Shown here in pieces: positions 19,876 to 29,605 of a stretch of 64,000 bases of DNA (within the stretch, counting starts at the first letter, position 1; every line of letters begins with the position of its first letter). The position numbers were made by a program, and so were the translations under genes. A model generated the notes under the pieces. The model had not been told where the DNA came from. It searched no databases and worked only from the letters and a program-made list of their open reading frames with translations. The DNA lies in NCBI RefSeq assembly GCF_007004725.1, contig NZ_ML660163.1, forward strand, positions 452,915-516,914, read 5' to 3'. This DNA comes from Aliikangiella coralliicola (GTDB taxonomy: Bacteria; Pseudomonadota; Gammaproteobacteria; Enterobacterales; Kangiellaceae).

Positions 19876-19907
19876 ATTATACCACTGGTTAAAACCTAAA
19901 CACCAGT
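19876..19907 (-). promoter_or_regulatory. Extended -10 promoter of miaB with inverted repeat
   Basis: On the minus strand, TGGTATAAT (19884-19876) is an exact extended -10 element about 70 bp before miaB, without a good -35 box. ACTGGT (19884-19889 on the plus strand) and ACCAGT (19902-19907) form an inverted repeat across the -15 to -35 region. The repeat could be an operator or a coincidence. Confidence 0.5.
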
Positions 19908-20083
19908 TAGTCTGCATCAATTGCCCACAGAGTCAGTCTGTTTTCAGGGTGGTATATTGAATTAATGATTAAAAGGAAATCTACTTGAGGGGAACGGGGA
20001 AAGTAGGCTCACTATAGAGATCGGACAATAGCGCCCTTGTACCAGCAATAAAACCAATACAAGCGCTAGCGTATGGCTCAAAA

Positions 20084-20359
20084 CTACCGAATTGGACGCA
20101 ACCGAGTCAATTCATCGGCAGTAGAGTCTTCTTTTTTGGATTTCTTCTTCTCAGCTTCAGCCTCAACTGCTCCATCCAGACTCCAACCTCGCATTTGAGA
20201 ACGAGTTTTAGTCGCAGCCTTTTCCATCGCAGCATTGTTTAGCCTGGCAAAACCATTCATCAAAATAGATAATTGTTTTCTGTCTCGATCATCAGTAAAT
20301 GGAACTTCATTAATTTGATGAAGTAACTCTTCGAGCTGTTCTGTCACCCACTTTGCCAT
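20084..20359 (-). CDS. Small soluble protein of unknown function
   Basis: I do not recognise this family. The predicted protein has 91 residues from the ATG at 20357-20359; AAGGAG lies 12 bp upstream, which favours this start over an in-frame ATG 36 bp earlier. The N-terminal half (KWVTEQLEELLHQINEVPF) looks helical. A mid-section (LSILMNGFARLNNAAMEKAA) is followed by a Lys/Glu-rich segment (EAEKKKSKKEDS). There is no signal peptide or membrane segment. It lies alone between miaB and an S41-like lipoprotein gene, both also on the minus strand. Confidence 0.6.
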   Translation of the reverse strand: MAKWVTEQLEELLHQINEVPFTDDRDRKQLSILMNGFARLNNAAMEKAATKTRSQMRGWSLDGAVEAEAEKKKSKKEDSTADELTRLRPIR

Positions 20360-20534
20360 AATATCTTTCGTCTCCTTGACCGTATAAAACACCAATAAAC
20401 TCGCTTAAAGACACCCTTTTAAGTGTAGCGCCTTTTATGCTTCGCTGCCTAATTAACCTAAGCCAACCAACAAAAATCTCAAATAGAGATTATCGTAAAT
20501 TAAATAACAATGATATGGGAAAAATTACTAGTTG

Positions 20535-22061
20535 TTAGAACTTTTGTTTATTCACGCTTTCTGCGTCCCGTAATGCTCGGTTCAAAACTGGGTCGCGACG
20601 AGAGGCAATATCTTCTTGAGTTCTGCGAATTTGCTCTTGCGGCATGATTAAATCAGGCAGGTTGGTTTTGGTAAAATCCAGGCGCATTGTTGGTAGCGTT
20701 AAGGTCAAACCACTATGGGGCAGTTCAATGTTGACCGGATAAGCAAACTGAAATTTCGCCAAACTACCAGGTTTCTCGCCTAGTGTTTTGCCTAGCTGAT
20801 GGTGGTTAACGCTTGCCACGAAAAAGCTGCAGGCGGAGTAGCAATAACCATTAGTAAGTACCCACACACCTGAAAGGTTCTTGCTGGAGTTAGGTTCAAT
20901 TGCATTAAGCTCAAGGTTGATAACTTCACCCGGTTCAGACCACCAGATAGAGTGTTGTAAACTGTCAGTCCACTCAAACGGCAGCCACTGGAGTCCCCAG
21001 GAGTATTTGTCCTCTCTTCGCTGACGGGTTTTCGTCAGGTGGTTTTTCTTGAGGCTTTCACTAATTTTGATGACACCGCGCTCAGCCCAGTGGATGGGCT
21101 TATGGGTCAGTCTAGACAACAAAGCTTTCAAGTTTTCCGACAAACCGCCACTGTTGTAGCGCAAATCAAGGATCAGGTTTTTAATGCCTTGTTCATGCAT
21201 TTGGGTAAACTTTTCGTCAAGATAAGCCTCAAACACTTCGGGGTTTTCGTTAAAATCGTTTAACCAGAACAACGAAGTATTCGGCGTTAACTTGGAATAC
21301 CCATAAAAAGAAACCGGTGATTCGCCATTTGACAAGCTTTTTGGAAGTTTTAGCCCAGCTAACTCAAGCTCAAACGGCTGATCTTGCCAGAGATATTGAA
21401 CTCGGTAGGTATCACGCGCATAACCCATGGCTGATAATAACCAGGTAAAATCCATCTGAATACGGCGATTCTGGCCTGTCGGAGTTTCATTAACAGTTAA
21501 CGAGCGCATTTTATCTAGTAAATAAGACACTGGGGCCTGATTAATAGAAATAATTTCAGCGCCATTAGGCACCATAGGTTCTGCAGACAAATCTGAAGCA
21601 ACGAATATTTTTTTCTGATGCAAAATAACCGCCAGAGGAAACAGTTTCTCCCCTCGTCTGCGAAAATCTCCAAATTGATCTTTTGGTAAGTTAACGTAAC
21701 TATGGACATCATGCATATTTGCTAATAAGGGAGCAACACGTAGAAAAAACTCGCCCCGCGAGAGCGGATAGTTAAGTTGCTTTTTCAATTGACGAATATG
21801 AGTTTCAAATTCTGCTTTTGACCAGCGCGCAAATGGCTGAGGATGAATGGTTAATATATGCTCTCGAATTAAATCAAGTTCTTCCTTAAGCAATTCAGGG
21901 CTAATTTGAGTGCTTGCTTCCAGCACTGGCGTGTCGTCCAAATCAGTGACAATCACTTTGCCCGAATCTTCTTTGGAAGTAGAATCTCGCAGCAATGAGG
22001 CGCATCCAGACACCAATAAAATTAAACTATAACAAAACAATAGCCGTAACAAATGCTTCAC
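20535..22061 (-). CDS. S41 (tail-specific) peptidase-like lipoprotein
   Basis: Exported lipoprotein of about 508 residues with a peptidase S41 C-terminal processing domain. The signal sequence ends in the lipobox VSGC (Cys about residue 20). The domain shows LILDLRYNSGG (near residue 290) and the segment with the likely nucleophile Ser, TNGYCYSACSFFVASV (near residue 415), followed by GEKPG. No PDZ domain is evident. The start is probably the GTG at 22059-22061, with AGGGA 8 bp upstream; a TTG codon immediately before it is the alternative. The substrate is unknown. The gene is transcribed away from ribA. Confidence 0.85.
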   Translation of the reverse strand: MKHLLRLLFCYSLILLVSGCASLLRDSTSKEDSGKVIVTDLDDTPVLEASTQISPELLKEELDLIREHILTIHPQPFARWSKAEFETHIRQLKKQLNYPLSRGEFFLRVAPLLANMHDVHSYVNLPKDQFGDFRRRGEKLFPLAVILHQKKIFVASDLSAEPMVPNGAEIISINQAPVSYLLDKMRSLTVNETPTGQNRRIQMDFTWLLSAMGYARDTYRVQYLWQDQPFELELAGLKLPKSLSNGESPVSFYGYSKLTPNTSLFWLNDFNENPEVFEAYLDEKFTQMHEQGIKNLILDLRYNSGGLSENLKALLSRLTHKPIHWAERGVIKISESLKKNHLTKTRQRREDKYSWGLQWLPFEWTDSLQHSIWWSEPGEVINLELNAIEPNSSKNLSGVWVLTNGYCYSACSFFVASVNHHQLGKTLGEKPGSLAKFQFAYPVNIELPHSGLTLTLPTMRLDFTKTNLPDLIMPQEQIRRTQEDIASRRDPVLNRALRDAESVNKQKF

Positions 22062-22307
22062 CAATGTATCCCTGTTTCAGTATCCCGGTGGAGAAATTAA
22101 GCTCAGAAGTCGCATTGTACCTGCCTGAATCGATAAATTGAATTGATCGTACAATTTTTAACAATTAGATTTTTTTCTGAGCCACAATATTGAATGAATC
22201 GACAGCGATTATTTTTAACGCATATTAATCCTTTGATAGATAAGCTAAAATAGACACAGATGTAGTAACCAGACGGCGATTTACGCTAGCGAAGCAGACC
22301 GCAAAAC

Positions 22308-22898
22308 ATGAGTAAAAAATCAACAGTACACGCAAAGCTCCCTACAAAATGGGGCCATTTCACCATTTATGCCCTGGAAAAATCATGTGATGGAAAAGAA
22401 CATGTTGCTTTGGCCATGGGAGAACTCGATCAAGAAGAACCGCTTTTAATAAGAATTCACTCAGAATGCTTAACAGGTGACGCCTTTTCGAGCTTACGCT
22501 GCGACTGTGGACCGCAACTGGAAGCTGCAATGAAGAAAATATCTGAAGTTGGGCGAGGAATGATCGTCTATTTGCGCCAGGAAGGACGAGGCATTGGGCT
22601 AGTGAATAAAATTCGCGCCTATGCATTACAAGACGAAGGACAAGATACCGTTGAAGCCAATATCAACCTGGGATTTCAAGCAGACCATCGAAGTTTTGAG
22701 GTTGCGGCAGAAATTCTAACATCTCTGAACGTTTCTAAAGTGAAATTAATGACAAATAATCCACGTAAAGTAGAGGCACTTCAGGAAGCCAATATCGATG
22801 TTGTTGAGCGAGTTCCATTACAATACGGCCGAAATCCGCATAATGAAGACTATCTATCAACCAAGCACGGTAAACTTGGTCACTTTCTCGACCAATAA
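22308..22898 (+). CDS. ribA: GTP cyclohydrolase II
   Basis: First committed step of riboflavin synthesis: opens GTP to the diaminopyrimidine. It has 196 residues, the stand-alone form without a fused RibB domain. The zinc ligands are seen in CLTGDAFSSLRCDCG (about residues 53-67); RQEGRGIGL and the C-terminal MTNNPRKVEAL are diagnostic. No clear ribosome-binding site precedes the ATG. I see no FMN riboswitch in the short upstream region. Confidence 0.97.
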   Translation: MSKKSTVHAKLPTKWGHFTIYALEKSCDGKEHVALAMGELDQEEPLLIRIHSECLTGDAFSSLRCDCGPQLEAAMKKISEVGRGMIVYLRQEGRGIGLVNKIRAYALQDEGQDTVEANINLGFQADHRSFEVAAEILTSLNVSKVKLMTNNPRKVEALQEANIDVVERVPLQYGRNPHNEDYLSTKHGKLGHFLDQ

Positions 22899-22975
22899 AT
22901 CATTAACTAATAACAACTTGCGTGTGTTTTAATAGGCTAACGCAACAAGAATAGTCACTAACAAGGGAAAATTAA

Positions 22976-24277
22976 ATGAGCCAAACTTTACAGGTTTTAT
23001 TATCCTCAGCGCCAATTGGTGAATCGTGGGGCCAAAATAATGACTTATCATTTAATGAAGCCGGCGCAACGATTCATATGCCAGATTTAGTTGAATCACA
23101 ATCTGCACTACAAAAAATACAAAAATGCGCTCGAACTCTCCAAGCAATGAAAATACCTGCTGTAAACCTGGTTGGTGATTGGTCTTTGGAATCACAGTGG
23201 CATTTCTGGCTAGGGTCTTACAGCCCTAAAAGCCAACTTAAAATAGATTTCGCTGAGCTCCCGGCGCAGGAAAAAGACGTTTTGCAAAACCGGATTTCTG
23301 CTTACTCCTGGGCTAGAAAAATCATTAATGAGTCACCTGAAGATTTGGCACCTGTCGGCCTTGCAACGCAAGCGGGAGAATTTATCAGCCAGCTTGCCCC
23401 CGACCTTGTCAGTTACCAGATTATCAGTGGTGAAGAATTAAAAGATAAAGGCTATGTTGGGATACACGGTGTCGGCAAGGGTAGCGATAAGCCACCGGCA
23501 TTACTCGCGCTGGACTTTTGTCCCAAAGATTGTTCCGACTCCCCTCCCGCTGCTGCGTTAGTTGGTAAAGGAATCACGTTCGACAGTGGCGGCTACAGTT
23601 TAAAGTCTTCCACTGGTATGTTGCATATGAAATGTGACATGGGCGGAGCAGCGACAGTCGCGGCTTCTTTAGCACTGGCCATTATGAACGGCTTGAAAAA
23701 GCGAGTGCAGTTATTTCTCTGCTGCGCAGAAAACATGGTGAGCGGTGACGCTGTCAGACTGTCTGATATTTTCGACTATCGAAACGGTGTTTCTGTTGAA
23801 ATCGTCAACACAGACGCTGAGGGCAGATTAGTGTTAGCGGATGGTTTAATTGATGCTAGTGCAACGGGCGCGCCTATCATTATTGATGCAGCAACGCTAA
23901 CCGGCGCAGCAATCGTTGCAGTGGGCGAAGATTATAACGCGCTATTTTGCATGAATGACGAACTGGCAGCGCAATTTTCCTCTATGGCAGAATCTGAATT
24001 TGACCCAGTATGGCGTCTTCCCTTGACCCCGGCTCATCAGAAAAATTGCCCTTCTGAATTCGCAGATACCGCCAATAGCAAACCAATACCAGGCGGCGGA
24101 GCTGGTGGAGCGAGCAATGCAGCAGGTTTCCTATCTCGTTTTCTACCGTCACCTGAAAGTGGATGGATACATCTAGATTTAGCCGCATGCTACAAGAGTT
24201 CGGCCAATAGTTTATGGTCAGCCGGTGCTACCGGACGCGGTATCCGCAGTGTCGCAGCTTTCCTGAATAACTTATAA
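22976..24277 (+). CDS. pepB: M17 leucyl aminopeptidase (PepB type)
   Basis: Cytosolic two-metal aminopeptidase of 433 residues, the length of peptidase B rather than PepA (about 500). The catalytic C-terminal domain shows GKGITFDSGGYSLK (near residue 198), the active-site signature NTDAEGRLVLAD (near residue 280) and DAATLTGA. The weakly conserved N-terminal 150 residues fit PepB. AAGGGA precedes the ATG. The gene follows ribA with a 77-bp gap. Confidence 0.93.
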   Translation: MSQTLQVLLSSAPIGESWGQNNDLSFNEAGATIHMPDLVESQSALQKIQKCARTLQAMKIPAVNLVGDWSLESQWHFWLGSYSPKSQLKIDFAELPAQEKDVLQNRISAYSWARKIINESPEDLAPVGLATQAGEFISQLAPDLVSYQIISGEELKDKGYVGIHGVGKGSDKPPALLALDFCPKDCSDSPPAAALVGKGITFDSGGYSLKSSTGMLHMKCDMGGAATVAASLALAIMNGLKKRVQLFLCCAENMVSGDAVRLSDIFDYRNGVSVEIVNTDAEGRLVLADGLIDASATGAPIIIDAATLTGAAIVAVGEDYNALFCMNDELAAQFSSMAESEFDPVWRLPLTPAHQKNCPSEFADTANSKPIPGGGAGGASNAAGFLSRFLPSPESGWIHLDLAACYKSSANSLWSAGATGRGIRSVAAFLNNL

Positions 24278-24299
24278 GCGTCAGGGATTACTCCAGTTA

Positions 24300-25673
24300 A
24301 TGATCACAAAAATTTGGCGGCGAATTTTTAACGGTAAAAATAGTCAAGAGACACACGAGCCGGAAATTATTCCAAGAGAACAGCATTCAGTCTCTCGCGG
24401 AAAAATGAGCAAAAACGCGGTAAAGGTTTTACACCGATTGAATAACGCAGGCTACCAAGCCTATCTGGTCGGCGGCGGCGTTAGAGATATGCTGCTGGAT
24501 TTGTCGCCAAAGGATTTCGATATTGCAACGGATGCAACACCTGAGGAAGTGCTCAAACTATTTAAAAACTGCCGTTTAATCGGTCGTCGCTTCAGATTGG
24601 CACATATATTATTTGGGCGCGAAATTATCGAAGTAGCAACCTTCAGGGCCGGCCACGAAGAATCACACCACGCTCATGCTAAAACCAACGCTCAAGGGCT
24701 ACTGGTTAGAGACAATGTTTACGGGAATCTTGAAGAAGATGCGTTTCGAAGAGACTTTACCGTAAACGCTATTTACTATTCCGCGCAAGATTATACTTTA
24801 ATCGATTATGTGGGCGGTATGGATGATCTGGACAAAAAGCAACTCAGACTCATTGGTGATGCCGTCACTCGATATCGCGAAGATCCGGTCAGAATATTGC
24901 GGGCAATTCGACTATCCGCAAAGCTCGATCTTTCTATTGAACCAAGTACGGCCGAGCCAATTGCCGAGTTGTCAGAAATGTTAGAGCACGTTTCTCCTGC
25001 TCGCCTGTGGGATGAGAGTAGTAAACTTTTTCTTGCCGGTCATGCCCGAAAAACCTGGGAGCAATTGGTCGACTTCGACGTCGCACCACACCTTTTTAAA
25101 GCAACGACTAACGCACTCAACCAAGATAGCGATGGTAGCTTTAGACTGTTTATTGATGCAGCATTGAAAAGCACAGATAATCGCATTGCACAGAAAATGC
25201 CGGTAACGCCGGCTTTTCTATTCGCAGTTTTTTTATGGCATCCTTTACAGTTACACACTCAACAGCTCATCAGAAAAGGCATGGCTCCTTATGAGGCGAG
25301 TCAAAAAGCTGCCAATAAAATTCTCGAAAAACAGCGGCAAACGATTGCAATTCCTAAACGCTTTTCAATGGTTGTGCGAGAAATATGGGGCCTGCAACCC
25401 CGACTGAGTAATCGACGTAAGCGTAACATTGACAGCCTGATACAACATCCGCGATTCAGAGCCGCATATGACTTTTTGTGTCTGCGCGCAGGAAACGATC
25501 AACAGTTATCTGAAATTGCCAATTGGTGGACCGAGTTTCAAGATTCTGATGACAGTAAAAAAAGTCAAATGGTAAACCTGTTGTCGAAACAACCTAGAAA
25601 TAAACGCTCAGGCGATAAACCGAATCGACGTACTAAGAACCGACGTTACCGAAAACCTAAAAATAATCAATAA
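24300..25673 (+). CDS. pcnB: Poly(A) polymerase I
   Basis: Adds poly(A) tails that mark RNA for decay. Class II nucleotidyltransferase of 457 residues. The head-domain motif VGGGVRDMLLDLSPKDFDIA (near residue 57) contains the catalytic DxD, followed by GRRFRLAHI and RRDFTVNAI. The C-terminal tail is strongly basic (RNKRSGDKPNRRTKNRRYR), as in PcnB, and that together with the downstream folK favours PcnB over a CCA-adding enzyme. The ATG at 24300 directly follows GTTA without a strong ribosome-binding site. Confidence 0.94.
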   Translation: MITKIWRRIFNGKNSQETHEPEIIPREQHSVSRGKMSKNAVKVLHRLNNAGYQAYLVGGGVRDMLLDLSPKDFDIATDATPEEVLKLFKNCRLIGRRFRLAHILFGREIIEVATFRAGHEESHHAHAKTNAQGLLVRDNVYGNLEEDAFRRDFTVNAIYYSAQDYTLIDYVGGMDDLDKKQLRLIGDAVTRYREDPVRILRAIRLSAKLDLSIEPSTAEPIAELSEMLEHVSPARLWDESSKLFLAGHARKTWEQLVDFDVAPHLFKATTNALNQDSDGSFRLFIDAALKSTDNRIAQKMPVTPAFLFAVFLWHPLQLHTQQLIRKGMAPYEASQKAANKILEKQRQTIAIPKRFSMVVREIWGLQPRLSNRRKRNIDSLIQHPRFRAAYDFLCLRAGNDQQLSEIANWWTEFQDSDDSKKSQMVNLLSKQPRNKRSGDKPNRRTKNRRYRKPKNNQ

Positions 25674-25678
25674 ATTTC

Positions 25679-26194
25679 ATGAACGAATCTTCAACCTACA
25701 ACCCCCAATCAACAGGGAAGATCGCCTTTATTGGACTGGGCGCGAACTTACAACAACCGCAACAACAGCTAGAACGAGCGCTAAAAGCCCTCTCAATAAT
25801 AGAGCGTACCCACTTGAATACTTGCTCAAGTTTCTACCAAAGCAAACCGATGGGGCCACAAGATCAAAATGACTTCACCAACGCGGTTGCGATGTTAACC
25901 ACTCATTTGTCACCGCTAAAACTGCTCGATCAATTACAAAAGATAGAAAATGATCAGGGGCGTGTCCGCAACTCTGAAAGATGGGGACCAAGAACACTAG
26001 ACCTGGACCTGCTACTGTACAATAATGACATTATTAACGAGCCAAGACTGACAGTGCCTCATATCGGATTGAAACAACGGAGCTTTGTTATTTTACCATT
26101 GTTCGAAATATCACCCGACCTTGTCCTTCCTGACGGAACTGCGGTAAAAAGCCTGGCGGAATCAATTGATAAACAAGGAATCTTTAAACTGTGA
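25679..26194 (+). CDS. folK: 2-amino-4-hydroxy-6-hydroxymethyldihydropteridine pyrophosphokinase
   Basis: Transfers pyrophosphate from ATP to hydroxymethyldihydropterin in folate synthesis. It has 171 residues. IGLGANLQQPQQQL near residue 18, the FYQSKPMGPQDQNDF segment and the signature RWGPRTLDLDLLLYN (about residues 100-114) are present; the Asp pair of DLDL binds magnesium. It begins 5 bp after pcnB and overlaps the next gene by 4 bp. Confidence 0.97.
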   Translation: MNESSTYNPQSTGKIAFIGLGANLQQPQQQLERALKALSIIERTHLNTCSSFYQSKPMGPQDQNDFTNAVAMLTTHLSPLKLLDQLQKIENDQGRVRNSERWGPRTLDLDLLLYNNDIINEPRLTVPHIGLKQRSFVILPLFEISPDLVLPDGTAVKSLAESIDKQGIFKL

Positions 26195-26850
26195 TAGATG
26201 CCGACCAAACATTAAACAAAAAATCATTTATCGCCGTAGAAGGCCCGATTGGCGTCGGTAAAACAACACTGGCGAAAAAACTCGCTCAAACCTTTCAAGC
26301 AGAATTAATTCTGGAAGGTGCCGAAGAAAATCCATTTTTAGAAAAGTTTTACCAAGATCCTAAAGCAGGCGCATTACCAGCACAGCTCTTTTTTCTGTTT
26401 CAACGAATTCGACAATTAAAAGAGTTGATACAAACAGATATGTTCATCGAGTGTCGCATGGCTGACTTTTTGATGGACAAAGATCGTCTATTTGCACGCG
26501 TCACTCTAGACAATGATGAACTGAATTTATATGAGCAAGTTTATCAAAACCTCACCATTGATGCGCCGACACCTGATCTTGTTATTTACTTGCAGGCACC
26601 AGTCGAAGTTCTGTTGAAGAGAATACGTAAACGAGGCGTAAAAATGGAATACTCGATTACCGAAGAATATCTCACAAAGTTGAGCAACGCATACACAGAT
26701 TACTTTCATTACTATGATTCTTCACCACTCCTGATTGTTAATGCGTCGGGAATGGATTTAGTGAATAATGATCAACACTATCAACAACTGTTAGAACGCA
26801 TTGAAACGACAACCAGCGGTCGACATTATTTTAACCCGACCGTAATATAG
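26191..26850 (+). CDS. Deoxynucleoside kinase family protein
   Basis: P-loop kinase of the dNK/dGK family that phosphorylates deoxyribonucleosides; 219 residues. Walker A is EGPIGVGKTTLAKKL (about residues 18-32). The adjacent ILEGAEENPFLEKFYQDP and the lid-like RIRKRGVKMEYS match the family, in which the Glu after the P-loop acts as general base. The start is a GTG overlapping the folK stop (GTGA), so the two are translationally coupled. The nucleoside specificity cannot be read from the sequence. Its place between folK and panB is seen in several gammaproteobacteria. Confidence 0.88.
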   Translation: MIDADQTLNKKSFIAVEGPIGVGKTTLAKKLAQTFQAELILEGAEENPFLEKFYQDPKAGALPAQLFFLFQRIRQLKELIQTDMFIECRMADFLMDKDRLFARVTLDNDELNLYEQVYQNLTIDAPTPDLVIYLQAPVEVLLKRIRKRGVKMEYSITEEYLTKLSNAYTDYFHYYDSSPLLIVNASGMDLVNNDQHYQQLLERIETTTSGRHYFNPTVI

Positions 26851-26892
26851 TCAGTAACAACATAATCAGTCACAAAGTATCCTGGAAGAACG

Positions 26893-27693
26893 ATGAAGTC
26901 TCAAACACTACATTCAATTCAGTCGCTAAAAAATAACCAGCAACCTATTGCAGTATTAACTGCATACGACTCCTCTTTTGCGAAACTACTTTCTGAAAAC
27001 GGCGTTGAGATTATTTTAATTGGCGACTCCCTGGGAATGGTTATTCAAGGTCAACAAACCACAGTTCCGGTTACGCTTGAGCAAATGTGTTATCACACTC
27101 GTTGTGTTGCCGCTGGAAACAATGGCGCACTTCTCGTGGCCGACTTACCCTATATGTCTTATGCAACTGAAGCTCAGGCAATTGAAAATTCCGCGGCGTT
27201 AATGCAAGCCGGCGCCAATATGGTAAAACTAGAAGGTGGGGAATGGCTGCTATCGACGATTAAGAAACTATCCGAACGTGGGATCCCAGTTTGTACTCAT
27301 TTAGGACTTACGCCGCAGTCTGTTGATGCGCTAGGTGGCTTTAAGGTTCAAGGAAGAGAAGAACAGCAAGCACAACAGATGATCAACGATGCGATTGAAT
27401 TGGAAAAAGCAGGCGCAAAGCTTCTAGTCCTGGAATGCGTACCGCAAAAATTGGCCAAAGAAATTTCACAGAAACTAACGATTCCCACCATCGGGATTGG
27501 TGCAGGGAAAGAAACAGATGGACAAGTTCTCGTATTGCACGACATGCTAGGTCTGAATGATTCTTTTAGACCAAAGTTTGTGAAAAACTTTATGCATGAC
27601 GACTCCGTTCACTCAATTGCAGATGCGATAAAAAATTATGTTGAACAAGTTAAAAACAAAACTTTTCCAGGTAGCGAACATAGTTTTGATTAA
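26893..27693 (+). CDS. panB: 3-methyl-2-oxobutanoate hydroxymethyltransferase
   Basis: First step of pantothenate synthesis: makes ketopantoate from ketoisovalerate and methylene-tetrahydrofolate. It has 266 residues and a TIM-barrel fold. ITV-type signatures are visible as [20 protein letters not shown] near residue 19, [11 protein letters not shown] and the C-terminal PTIGIGAG. It follows the kinase by 42 bp and comes before panC. Confidence 0.98.
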   Translation: MKSQTLHSIQSLKNNQQPIAVLTAYDSSFAKLLSENGVEIILIGDSLGMVIQGQQTTVPVTLEQMCYHTRCVAAGNNGALLVADLPYMSYATEAQAIENSAALMQAGANMVKLEGGEWLLSTIKKLSERGIPVCTHLGLTPQSVDALGGFKVQGREEQQAQQMINDAIELEKAGAKLLVLECVPQKLAKEISQKLTIPTIGIGAGKETDGQVLVLHDMLGLNDSFRPKFVKNFMHDDSVHSIADAIKNYVEQVKNKTFPGSEHSFD

Positions 27694-27776
27694 ATATTGG
27701 TTTCTATTAAGATCACAATTGAAACGATAAACTGAAAACAGAAACAAAAATCGACAGTTATAATTAATATTGAGTT

Positions 27777-28631
27777 ATGAAATTAATCAAGCAACCAAAA
27801 GACTTACAACGGGAAATACTGAATCTAAAAAGTAAAGGGAAGACTATTGGTTTTGTTCCAACCATGGGTAACCTTCACCAAGGGCATCTATCACTCATTG
27901 AACAGGCTAAAAAGACAGCCGATATTGTAGTCTGTAGTATTTTTGTTAATCCAATGCAATTCGGCCCCAACGAAGATTTTGACAGCTATCCACGAACGCT
28001 CGATGATGATATTGCAAAACTGAAAACACTTGATACCGATTATCTGTTTACCCCCACTATCAATGATATTTATCCTCAGGGAAAAGAAATTCACACCAGT
28101 GTCGAAGCAAACCGCATGACCGATAAACTATGTGGTGCTAGCCGGCCAGGTCACTTTCGTGGAGTCACCACTGTTGTCAATATTTTATTAAATATCGTAC
28201 AACCCAATTTCGCGGTGTTCGGTAAAAAAGATTACCAACAATATCAAATCATTCGAGCAATGGTTAAAGATCTGATGATGCCAATAGAAATCGTCGGCGC
28301 TCCTATCGAGCGGGAAGCCAACGGGCTTGCGATGAGCTCGCGCAATGGTTATTTGACGACGCAGCAGAAAGAGCAGGCCAGTGTACTCAGAAAGACAATT
28401 TTATCTGTAGCAGACGGCTTACAGCAGCAACAGCCGATTGCTCAATTAAAAGAACGAGCCATTGAAACTCTGACCGAAAATGGATTTAAGATCGATTATT
28501 TTGAAATCGTGCGCCAAACCGATCTGGAAACAGCATCACTCTCGGATAAAAAACTCTTAATTGCGGCGGCAGCCTGGATGGGAAAACCTCGCCTGATTGA
28601 TAACTATGAAATCGATTTGCAAACGAGTTAG
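27777..28631 (+). CDS. panC: Pantothenate synthetase
   Basis: ATP-dependent condensation of pantoate with beta-alanine; cytidylyltransferase-like fold, 284 residues. PTMGNLHQGHLSLI (about residues 28-41) contains the HxGH-type motif. FVNPMQFGPNEDF, GKKDYQQYQII and MSSRNGYL (KMSKS-like) follow. The 83-bp gap after panB has no clear terminator, so co-transcription is likely. Confidence 0.98.
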   Translation: MKLIKQPKDLQREILNLKSKGKTIGFVPTMGNLHQGHLSLIEQAKKTADIVVCSIFVNPMQFGPNEDFDSYPRTLDDDIAKLKTLDTDYLFTPTINDIYPQGKEIHTSVEANRMTDKLCGASRPGHFRGVTTVVNILLNIVQPNFAVFGKKDYQQYQIIRAMVKDLMMPIEIVGAPIEREANGLAMSSRNGYLTTQQKEQASVLRKTILSVADGLQQQQPIAQLKERAIETLTENGFKIDYFEIVRQTDLETASLSDKKLLIAAAAWMGKPRLIDNYEIDLQTS

Positions 28632-28833
28632 CCTATAGTCAACTCTAGCTTAGAGACATCAAACCGCGCATCTCCGTTAATTTTCTGAGAATACCTTGCC
28701 AAGGTTAGCAACATTTGAAAAAATAACCTGCTCTTGAAAAGTGCGGCAGTGAATCACAAACCAGATTGCTGATATTTCTGACTGACTATTTTCAAGAAAA
28801 CTCATCTATAAAAACACAACAAAAGGAATTCCT

Positions 28834-29436
28834 ATGTCTATTTTTCGCGTATTAATTTTATCCATGGCTATGATAATGGTCGGTTGTGCATCCAACCCCA
28901 TGCAAATTAAGACCAATCAAACTATCCAGAAAGCCAATCAAAATGAATCACAAGTTATTTTTATGCGATCGTCATTTGTGGGGAGTGCGATTAACGGTTC
29001 ACTTTACGATATTATCGATGGTCAACCCAAATTTATCGGGATCATCGCTAATGGAACCAAGATCGCGTATAACGCCAAACCGGGCAAGCATTTATTTATG
29101 GTGGTATCAGAAGCCGCGGATTTCCTCGAAGCAGATCTAACTGAAGGTAAAACTTATTACAGTCTCATTACCCCACGTATGGGATTTTGGAAAGCTCGCT
29201 TTTCAATGTGGCCGATAAAAAATGATGAAAATGCCGAGTATTCTTTGAATTCTTCAGACTTTAAAGAATGGTTACTAGATACAAAGTTAGTTGAAAACTC
29301 AGCAAAGTCTAACCAATGGTTTGAAAAAAACAAAAATAGCGTTCATAGTAAATACTTGGAATATCTTCCTGTCTGGAAAGAAAAAACACCTCAAGATCGC
29401 GCTAAACGTACTCTTCACCCTCAGGATGGAAATTAA
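28834..29436 (+). CDS. Predicted lipoprotein, DUF2846-like
   Basis: Lipoprotein of 200 residues with a short signal sequence and lipobox MVGC (Cys18). The mature part has a beta-rich segment (VIFMRSSFVGSAINGSLYDI, KPGKHLFMVVSE, LTEGKTYYSLI) resembling DUF2846-type lipoproteins; this family call is tentative. The C-terminal 70 residues are polar and helical. AAAGGAATTCCT precedes the ATG. It lies between panC and the convergent APE operon. No function can be assigned. Confidence 0.8.
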   Translation: MSIFRVLILSMAMIMVGCASNPMQIKTNQTIQKANQNESQVIFMRSSFVGSAINGSLYDIIDGQPKFIGIIANGTKIAYNAKPGKHLFMVVSEAADFLEADLTEGKTYYSLITPRMGFWKARFSMWPIKNDENAEYSLNSSDFKEWLLDTKLVENSAKSNQWFEKNKNSVHSKYLEYLPVWKEKTPQDRAKRTLHPQDGN

Positions 29437-29565
29437 AAAAACAGGAAATAAAACGCTGCCCTTCCACCTTATTCGTTAGGGCATATCAGTGTTCAATATT
29501 AGTTTCAAACTGTTCAGTATGACTTGCTCAACCAAGAGCGGCTTGAACTAAAACATGGTCTTATC

Positions 29566-29599
29566 CGAAGCTCAGAAAAATGACTCTTTCTGAGCTTCG
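29566..29599. terminator. Perfect 13-bp hairpin between convergent genes
   Basis: Bases 29566-29578 pair exactly with 29587-29599 around an 8-nt loop. It lies 130 bp after the plus-strand lipoprotein gene and 7 bp past the stop of apeR, the last gene of the APE operon. The T-run after the stem is poor on both strands, so termination would be weak or factor-assisted; 3'-end protection is the alternative role. Confidence 0.55.
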
Positions 29600-29605
29600 A
29601 TTAAA

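Noticed and set aside
22065-22307. FMN riboswitch upstream of ribA
   Set aside because: The upstream region is short and I see none of the conserved RFN-element segments; regulation by FMN is not supported.
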